The translations under genes were made by a program, and so were the position numbers. Shown here piece after piece: positions 57,541 to 64,000 of a DNA stretch of 64,000 nucleotides (position 1 is the first letter of the stretch; each line of letters begins with the position of its first letter). The notes under the pieces were generated by a model. It did not search any database. It was not told the origin of the DNA and saw nothing but the letters and a program-made list of their open reading frames with translations. Source of the stretch: Roseomonas nitratireducens (GTDB taxonomy: Bacteria > Pseudomonadota > Alphaproteobacteria > Acetobacterales > Acetobacteraceae). The stretch spans positions 463,420 through 527,419 of the forward strand of contig NZ_JAGIYZ010000001.1 of the NCBI RefSeq assembly GCF_017813355.1, read 5' to 3'.

Positions 57541-60417
57541 TCAGACCCCGAGGGCCGCGCGCACCAGGGCGTCCTGCTGCTGCTGGTGCACTTTCGCGAG
57601 GCCCGTGGCCGGGCTCGCCGCTTCCTCGCGGCCCACGAAGTCGGGCCGCTTCGCCTGGATGTCGAGGGTCTTGAGCACGCCCTCGATCCGCCGGTCCATG
57701 AAGGTCCAGGCGCCCATGTTCTCGGGTTCCTCCTGGCACCACACCACCTCCGCGTTGCGGTAGGGGGCGAGCGCCTTGGCGAGGCTGTTGCGCGGGAAGG
57801 GGAACATCTGCTCGACGCGCACGATGGCGACGTCGTCGATGCCGCGGTCGCGCCGTTCGGCCAGCAGGTCGTAGTAGACCTTGCCGGTGCACAGCACGAC
57901 GCGCTTCACCTTCTCCTCCGGCGCGATCGCGTCGGTCTCGGGGATCACGTAGCGGAAGGCGCTGCCGGGGCCGAAATCCGACAGGCTGCTGACCGCGAGC
58001 TTGTGGCGCAGCAGCGACTTCGGCGTCATCAGGATCAGCGGCTTGCGGTAGTTCGCCTTGATCTGGCGGCGCAGCGCATGGAAGTAGTTGGCGGGCGTGG
58101 TGAAGTTGCACACGCGCATGTTGCGCTCGGCGCAGAGCTGCAGGTAGCGCTCGAGCCGCGCGGAGGAATGCTCCGGCCCCTGGCCTTCGTAGCCGTGCGG
58201 CAGCAGCATCACGAGGCCCGACATGCGCAGCCACTTCGTCTCGCCGCTGGCGATGAACTGGTCGATGATGACCTGCGCGCCGTTGGCGAAGTCGCCGAAC
58301 TGGCCTTCCCAGATCGTCAGCGTGTGCGGGTCGGCCAGCGAATAGCCGTAGTCGAAGCCGAGCACGCCGAATTCGGCGAGCAGGGAGTTGAACGCCTCAA
58401 ACTTCGGCTGGCCGTCGCGGATGTTGTTCAGCGGCACGTATTCCGCCTGGCTGCCCTGGTCGATCAGGTAGGCGTGGCGGTGGCTGAAGGTGCCGCGCTG
58501 CACGTCCTCCCCCGACAGGCGCACGCGATGGCCTTCGAGCAGCAGCGTGCCGAAGGCCAGCGCCTCGCCGGTCGCCCAGTCGAGGCCTTCGCCGGTCTCG
58601 ATCGCCTGCTTCTTGGCCTCGAGCTGGCGGGCGATCTTGGAATTCACGGTGAAGTCGGCCGGCACGCGGCAGAGCGCCGCACCCACTTCCCGCAGCGTGT
58701 CGAGCGGCACGGCGGTCTCGTGCAGCTTCTCGACCTCCTCGCCGGCGGTCGCCGACTTCAGGCCGGTCCAATGGCCTTCCAGCCAGTCCGCCTTGTTCGG
58801 GCGGAAGGATTGCGCCGCCTGGAAGGCGTCCTCCAGCTTCGCGTTGAAGGCGTCGTACATCGCCTTCGATGCTTCGGCCGAGAGGCTGCCTTCCCGCGCC
58901 AGGCGCTCCGCGTACAGGGTGCGCGTCGTGCGCATTTCCTTGATGCGGTTGTACATGATGGGCTGGGTGAAGGCGGGCTCGTCGCTCTCGTTGTGGCCGT
59001 GGCGGCGGTAGCAGACGATGTCGAGCACGATGTCCGCGCCGAAGGTCATGCGGAATTCCGCCGCCATCTTCGCGCAGAACACCACCGCCTCGGGGTCGTC
59101 GCCGTTCACGTGCAGGATCGGCGCCTGGATCGCCTTGGCGACGTCGGTGCAGTACAGGCCCGAATAGGCATGCGCCGCGACCGTCGTGAAGCCGATCTGG
59201 TTGTTGGTCACGATATGGACCGTGCCGCCGGTGCGGTAGCCGATGAGCTGGCTCATCGCCAGCGTCTCATAGACCACGCCCTGGCCGGCGAAGGCGGCGT
59301 CGCCGTGCAGCAGGATGCCCATCACGCTGCGCCGGCCCTTGGTGTCGCCGGCCATGTCCTGGCGCGCGCGCACCTTGCCCACCACGACCGGGTCGACCGC
59401 CTCGAGGTGCGAGGGGTTGGGCTGGAGGGAGAGATGGACCATGCGCCCGGCGATCTCGACATCGGTCGAGGTGCCGAGGTGGTACTTCACGTCGCCCGAG
59501 CCCTGCACGTCGTCGGGGTTGGCGCCGACGCCCTTGAACTCGGAGAAGACCTGCACGTAGGGCTTGCGCACCACGTTCACCAGCACGTTCAGTCGGCCGC
59601 GATGGGCCATGCCGATGGCGATTTCCTTCACGCCTTCCTTCGCCGCCGTCTCGATCACGGTCTCAAGCGCGGGGATGGTGCTCTCGCCGCCTTCCAGGCC
59701 GAAGCGCTTGGTGCCGACGAACTTCCGCGCGCAGAAGCTCTCGAAGCCTTCCGCGTCGGTCAGGTCGGACAGGATGCGCTTCTTGGCCTCGGCGTCGAAG
59801 GCGGTCAGCCAGGGCGCGCCCTCGATCCGGCGCTGGATCCAGGACTTCTGGTCCGGATCCTGGATGTGCATGAACTCGACGCCGATCGAGCCGCAATAGG
59901 AGGCGCGGCAGATCGCGATGATCTCCCGCAGCGTCGCGGTTTCCTTGCCGAGGACGAAGTCGAGGAAGATCTCGCGGTCGAGGTCGGCCTCGGTGAAGCC
60001 GTAGGATTTCGGGTCGAGTTCCGGATGCGGCTTGGGCTTGGTCAGGCCGAGCGGGTCGAGTTGCGCTTCCAGATGCCCGCGCACGCGGTAGGAGCGGATG
60101 AGCATCAGCGCGCGGATCGAATCGAGCACCGCGCGGCGCGTCGCTTCCGGGTCCGTCGCGGCCGCGGCCGCCGGCTTGCCGGGCTTGGCCGCCGGCTTCT
60201 CGGGCTCGGGGCCGAAGGCGCCGCGGATGCGTGGGGCCCAGGAGGCGCCGGAGGCGTCCGTCAGCACCGCCCGCGCCTCGTCGTTCAGGGCGGCGAACAG
60301 CTCGGCCATCGAGGGATCGACGCTGTCCGGCTTCTCCGCCCAGCGGGCATAGAGGTCCGCGAGATAGGCGGCGTTCGCGCCGGACATCGCGGTTGCGAGG
60401 ACGTCCACTCCAGCCAT
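57541..60417 (-). CDS. sucA: 2-oxoglutarate dehydrogenase E1
   Basis: 958 residues, thiamine-diphosphate enzyme decarboxylating 2-oxoglutarate. N-terminal [20 protein letters not shown], an Ala/Lys/Pro linker, then [52 protein letters not shown] ThDP/Mg site (here [13 protein letters not shown]), [13 protein letters not shown] segment ([18 protein letters not shown]), and [23 protein letters not shown] at 60417. The 157-base gap after sucD holds two hairpins and a small palindrome. Confidence 0.96.
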   Translation of the reverse strand: MAGVDVLATAMSGANAAYLADLYARWAEKPDSVDPSMAELFAALNDEARAVLTDASGASWAPRIRGAFGPEPEKPAAKPGKPAAAAATDPEATRRAVLDSIRALMLIRSYRVRGHLEAQLDPLGLTKPKPHPELDPKSYGFTEADLDREIFLDFVLGKETATLREIIAICRASYCGSIGVEFMHIQDPDQKSWIQRRIEGAPWLTAFDAEAKKRILSDLTDAEGFESFCARKFVGTKRFGLEGGESTIPALETVIETAAKEGVKEIAIGMAHRGRLNVLVNVVRKPYVQVFSEFKGVGANPDDVQGSGDVKYHLGTSTDVEIAGRMVHLSLQPNPSHLEAVDPVVVGKVRARQDMAGDTKGRRSVMGILLHGDAAFAGQGVVYETLAMSQLIGYRTGGTVHIVTNNQIGFTTVAAHAYSGLYCTDVAKAIQAPILHVNGDDPEAVVFCAKMAAEFRMTFGADIVLDIVCYRRHGHNESDEPAFTQPIMYNRIKEMRTTRTLYAERLAREGSLSAEASKAMYDAFNAKLEDAFQAAQSFRPNKADWLEGHWTGLKSATAGEEVEKLHETAVPLDTLREVGAALCRVPADFTVNSKIARQLEAKKQAIETGEGLDWATGEALAFGTLLLEGHRVRLSGEDVQRGTFSHRHAYLIDQGSQAEYVPLNNIRDGQPKFEAFNSLLAEFGVLGFDYGYSLADPHTLTIWEGQFGDFANGAQVIIDQFIASGETKWLRMSGLVMLLPHGYEGQGPEHSSARLERYLQLCAERNMRVCNFTTPANYFHALRRQIKANYRKPLILMTPKSLLRHKLAVSSLSDFGPGSAFRYVIPETDAIAPEEKVKRVVLCTGKVYYDLLAERRDRGIDDVAIVRVEQMFPFPRNSLAKALAPYRNAEVVWCQEEPENMGAWTFMDRRIEGVLKTLDIQAKRPDFVGREEAASPATGLAKVHQQQQDALVRAALGV

Positions 60418-60433
60418 CGTTCTTCTCCGTCCC

Positions 60434-60452
60434 GGCGGTTGTCCCGCCGGGT
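60434..60452 (-). promoter_or_regulatory. Hairpin in the sucA leader
   Basis: An 8-bp stem, CCCGGCGG (60432-60439)/CCGCCGGG (60445-60452) with loop TTGTC, lies about 15 bases upstream of the sucA start. It could affect sucA translation or protect the transcript after processing; function not shown by sequence. Confidence 0.4.
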
Positions 60453-60519
60453 CACCCTTCCTCAGTTCCTGACGCGGATCGACGCCGCACCCGAGGTCAG
60501 GATGCGGCGGCGACCGTTA

Positions 60520-60534
60520 CCATAGTCGTTATGG
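60520..60534. promoter_or_regulatory. Palindrome upstream of sucA
   Basis: CCATA-GTCGT-TATGG is a perfect inverted repeat in the AT-richest part of the sucD-sucA gap, 103 bases ahead of the sucA ATG. It may be a regulator site or part of a promoter. Confidence 0.3.
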
Positions 60535-60574
60535 CCGCCCGGTGGCAGGAATTCGGCCCCCCGGGCGGGGTCTG

Positions 60575-61471
60575 TCAGCCCTTCAGCGCCTTCACCATGG
60601 TCGACCCGAGCGCCGAGGGGCTGTCGGCGACATGGATGCCGGCAGCCTTCATGGCCTCCATCTTGGCTTCCGCCGTGTCCTTGCCGCCCGAGATAACGGC
60701 GCCGGCATGGCCCATGCGGCGGCCCGGGGGGGCGGTGGCGCCGGCGATGAAGCCGACCACCGGCTTGTTCGGCTTGCCGGGGCCGAAATTCTCGCGCCTG
60801 AGGAAGTCGGCGCCGATCATCTCGGACTGGCCGCCGATCTCGCCGATCATGACGATCGACTTGGTCTCGTCGTCCTTGAGGAACAGCTCGAGCACGTCGA
60901 TGAAGTCCATCCCCTTCACCGGGTCGCCGCCGATGCCGACGCAGGAGGACTGGCCGAGCCCGGCGGCGGAGGTCTGCGCCACCGCCTCATAGGTCAGGGT
61001 GCCGGAGCGGGAGACGACGCCGACGGACCCGCGCTTGTGGATGTGGCCGGGCATGATGCCGATCTTGCACTCGCCCGGCGTGATCACGCCCGGGCAGTTC
61101 GGCCCGACCAGAGTGGTCCTGGACCCGGACAGGGCGCGCTTGACCTTCACCATGTCGAGCACCGGGATGCCCTCGGTGATGCAGATGACGAGCGGGACCT
61201 CGGCGTCGATCGCCTCGAGGATCGCGTCCGCCGCGAAGGGGGCGGGGACGTAGATCACGGAGGCGTTGGCCTGGGTCTTGGCCACGCACTCGGCCACCGT
61301 GTCGAAGACCGGCAGGTTGAGTTCCGGGTGCATCGTGCCGCCCTTGCCGGGCGTCGTGCCGCCGACATAGGTGCTGCCATAGGCGATGCCCTGGCTGGCG
61401 TGGAAGGTGCCCTGGGCCCCGGTGAAGCCCTGGGTCATGACGCGGGTGTTCTTGTCGACCAGAACGGCCAT
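60575..61471 (-). CDS. sucD: Succinyl-CoA ligase alpha subunit
   Basis: 298 residues. CoA-binding N-terminal domain ([29 protein letters not shown]), [34 protein letters not shown], and the phosphorylated histidine H255 in [20 protein letters not shown]. Couples succinyl-CoA cleavage to NTP formation. Starts 3 bases after sucC. Confidence 0.96.
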   Translation of the reverse strand: MAVLVDKNTRVMTQGFTGAQGTFHASQGIAYGSTYVGGTTPGKGGTMHPELNLPVFDTVAECVAKTQANASVIYVPAPFAADAILEAIDAEVPLVICITEGIPVLDMVKVKRALSGSRTTLVGPNCPGVITPGECKIGIMPGHIHKRGSVGVVSRSGTLTYEAVAQTSAAGLGQSSCVGIGGDPVKGMDFIDVLELFLKDDETKSIVMIGEIGGQSEMIGADFLRRENFGPGKPNKPVVGFIAGATAPPGRRMGHAGAVISGGKDTAEAKMEAMKAAGIHVADSPSALGSTMVKALKG

Positions 61472-61474
61472 GGC

Positions 61475-62668
61475 TCAGGCTCCCTTGACGGCCGCGACGA
61501 CCTTCTGCGCGGCGTCGGCCAGGTTGTCGGCGGGGATGATGGCCAGGCCGCTCTCGGCCAGGATCTTCTTGCCGAGGTCGACATTCGTGCCCTCGAGCCG
61601 CACCACCAGCGGCACCTTCAGGTGCAGCGTCTTGGTCGCGGCCACGATGCCCTCGGCGATCATGTCGCACTTGGCGATGCCGCCGAAGATGTTGACCAGG
61701 ATCGCCTTGACGTTCGGATCGGAGGTGATGATCCGGAACGCCTCGGTCACGCGCGCCGCGTTCGCGGTGCCGCCGACGTCGAGGAAGTTGGCCGGCGAGG
61801 AGCCGTACAGCTTGATGATGTCCATCGTCGCCATGGCGAGGCCCGCGCCGTTCACCATGCAGCCGATCTCGCCGTCGAGCGCGACATAGTTCAGGTCGTG
61901 GCGGCCGGCGTCGAGCTCCTTCGGGTCCATCTCGGACTCGTCGCGCAGCGCCTCGAGCTCCTTGTGGCGGAACATCGCGCTGTCGTCGAAGGACACCTTG
62001 GCGTCCAGCGCCACGATGTCGCCCGCGCCGGTGACCACCAGCGGGTTGATCTCGACGATCATGCAGTCGAGCTCGTTGAAGGCCGCGGTCAGGGCGGTCA
62101 CGAACTTGGTGAACGAGGCGACCTGCTTGCCTTCCAGGCCCAGCCCGAAGGCGAGCTTGCGGCAGTGGAAGCCGGACAGGCCGGCGGCCGGGTCGATCGC
62201 GACCTTGAGGATCTTCTCGGGGTGGTTCTCGGCCACCTCCTCGATCTCCATCCCGCCCTCGGTCGAGGCCATGATGGTCAGGCGCGAGGTCGCGCGGTCC
62301 ACCAGCAGGCCGAGATACAGCTCGCGCTTAATGTCGCAGCCATCCTCGACATAGACGCGGGAGACGACCTTGCCCTGTTCGCCCGTCTGCTTGGTGACGA
62401 GCGTCTTGCCGATCATCGCCTCGGCCGCCGTGCGGACATCGTCCACCGACTTGACGACGCGCACGCCGCCCTTGCCGTTCGGGTCTTCCTTGAAGCGGCC
62501 GGCACCGCGGCCGCCGGCATGGATCTGCGACTTCACCACATAGACGGGGCCGGGCAGCGCCTTGGCCGCGGCCACCGCTTCCTCGGGCGTCCAGGCGACA
62601 TGGCCGTCGAGCACGGCGACGCCGTAGCGGCGCAGCAGCTCCTTCGCCTGGTATTCGTGGATGTTCAT
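61475..62668 (-). CDS. sucC: Succinyl-CoA ligase beta subunit
   Basis: 397 residues with an ATP-grasp domain: [58 protein letters not shown] (metal-binding Glu and Asn), then the ligase domain [20 protein letters not shown] and [22 protein letters not shown] at 62668, downstream of a terminator that separates it from mdh. Confidence 0.96.
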   Translation of the reverse strand: MNIHEYQAKELLRRYGVAVLDGHVAWTPEEAVAAAKALPGPVYVVKSQIHAGGRGAGRFKEDPNGKGGVRVVKSVDDVRTAAEAMIGKTLVTKQTGEQGKVVSRVYVEDGCDIKRELYLGLLVDRATSRLTIMASTEGGMEIEEVAENHPEKILKVAIDPAAGLSGFHCRKLAFGLGLEGKQVASFTKFVTALTAAFNELDCMIVEINPLVVTGAGDIVALDAKVSFDDSAMFRHKELEALRDESEMDPKELDAGRHDLNYVALDGEIGCMVNGAGLAMATMDIIKLYGSSPANFLDVGGTANAARVTEAFRIITSDPNVKAILVNIFGGIAKCDMIAEGIVAATKTLHLKVPLVVRLEGTNVDLGKKILAESGLAIIPADNLADAAQKVVAAVKGA

Positions 62669-62697
62669 GCGCGGATTGTCCCTTGCGGCGGGGGGGC

Positions 62698-62727
62698 AAA
62701 GAAAAGGCCCGGCGTCTCCGCCGGGCC
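62698..62727 (-). terminator. Rho-independent terminator between mdh and sucC
   Basis: Nine-pair stem 62706-62714/62719-62727 (GGCCCGGCG/CGCCGGGCC, loop TCTC) followed on the minus strand by TTTTCTTT (62698-62705). It lies 9 bases after the mdh stop and would at least partly separate mdh from sucCD transcription. Confidence 0.9.
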
Positions 62728-62735
62728 CGGGTGGG

Positions 62736-63698
<963 letters not shown>

Positions 63699-63765
63699 TC
63701 AGGTGGTGCAGCGCAAAAACGCCGCTACCTAGCCCGTGGCCCGCGGCCCGGCAAGGCGGCCCCCC

Positions 63766-64000
63766 TTACAGGGGCAGGCAGCGGACGATGTCGGAATGCC
63801 CGCGCGCGAGGGTGGCGAGCGTCCCGGCCGGGCAGGTCGCGGCCTGCGCGTTCGTGGCCGGGGCGAGTCCCGACTGCCATGCGACATTGCGCGTCCGCGG
63901 CCCCTGGTCGCGCCCGCGCACCGCGGCGCTCTGCTGGCGCCCGGCGCTGCGGGCAGCCGCCTGGCGGCCCGCCGCCGTCCGGCTGGGGGCGGCCGCCCCG
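63766..64000 (-). CDS. C-terminal end of a protein of unknown function (5' end outside window)
   Basis: On the minus strand a frame open from the right edge runs to a TAA at 63766-63768, encoding at least 78 residues. The visible part is Ala/Arg/Gln-rich at first and ends with WQSGLAPATNAQAATCPAGT and GHSDIVRCLPL, a pattern with two cysteines. No domain recognised. It precedes mdh on the same strand; 76 bases separate them. Confidence 0.5.
   Translation of the reverse strand, partial: GAAAPSRTAAGRQAAARSAGRQQSAAVRGRDQGPRTRNVAWQSGLAPATNAQAATCPAGTLATLARGHSDIVRCLPL

Overview
The window is about 64 kb of very GC-rich DNA with tightly packed genes, many 1-4 bp start/stop overlaps and frequent GTG or TTG starts. 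The gene set (metZ behind a SAM-II riboswitch, a NasT/NasS nitrate system, Bug-type and Liv-type solute receptors, hydantoinase HyuBA, CaiB/BaiF CoA-transferase, an mdh-sucCD-sucA-odhB block) fits an alphaproteobacterium, most likely an Acetobacteraceae/Roseomonas-like member of the Rhodospirillales. This placement rests on protein style and gene order only.

Layout. 1-5553: the end of a coiled-coil protein, tRNA-Gly(CCC), riboswitch-metZ, a LysE exporter, apaG, folE, then an XRE repressor with its own palindromic operator and an unrecognised 337-residue partner. 5561-9388 (minus strand): a chemoreceptor, Hsp33, a lipoprotein and a RidA protein. 9389-9840: a gene-free stretch holding a 25-bp tandem repeat. 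9841-11990 (minus): argD-argF.

12272-25561 is the centrepiece, a complete nitrate assimilation locus: NasT (ANTAR antiterminator), a leader with two hairpins of ANTAR-target type, then nasS-nrtABC, a NirB-like FAD reductase, nirA-type nitrite reductase, an unusual flavoprotein in which a 4Fe-4S domain replaces the flavodoxin domain, nasA and cysG. From nasS onward the genes overlap or lie within 11 bp of each other, so they look like one transcription unit. It would import nitrate, reduce it to nitrite and ammonium, supply electrons from NAD(P)H and make the siroheme for nitrite reductase.

25659-36811: a GlcG/HbpS-like protein, a small excalibur protein, recX, azlCD, and the pbpC/alpha-2-macroglobulin envelope-defence pair, with REP-like palindromes between the last two. 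36815-52716: catabolic and transport genes (M20 amidohydrolase with CoA-transferase, Bug receptor with quinone oxidoreductase, MFS pump, SMP-30 with livKHMGF, divergent hyuB-hyuA). Two copies of a MITE-like palindromic element sit directly before start codons here. 52679-56267: small miscellaneous genes including an AraC/GyrI regulator, ending in a patch of lower GC. 56286-63689 (minus): TCA-cycle block mdh, terminator, sucC-sucD-sucA-odhB. A truncated gene reaches the right edge.

The observations most worth following are the NasT RNA target, the FMN-to-FeS domain swap, the MITE-like and REP-like palindromes, the extended SAM-II riboswitch and the XRE/unknown-protein pair.
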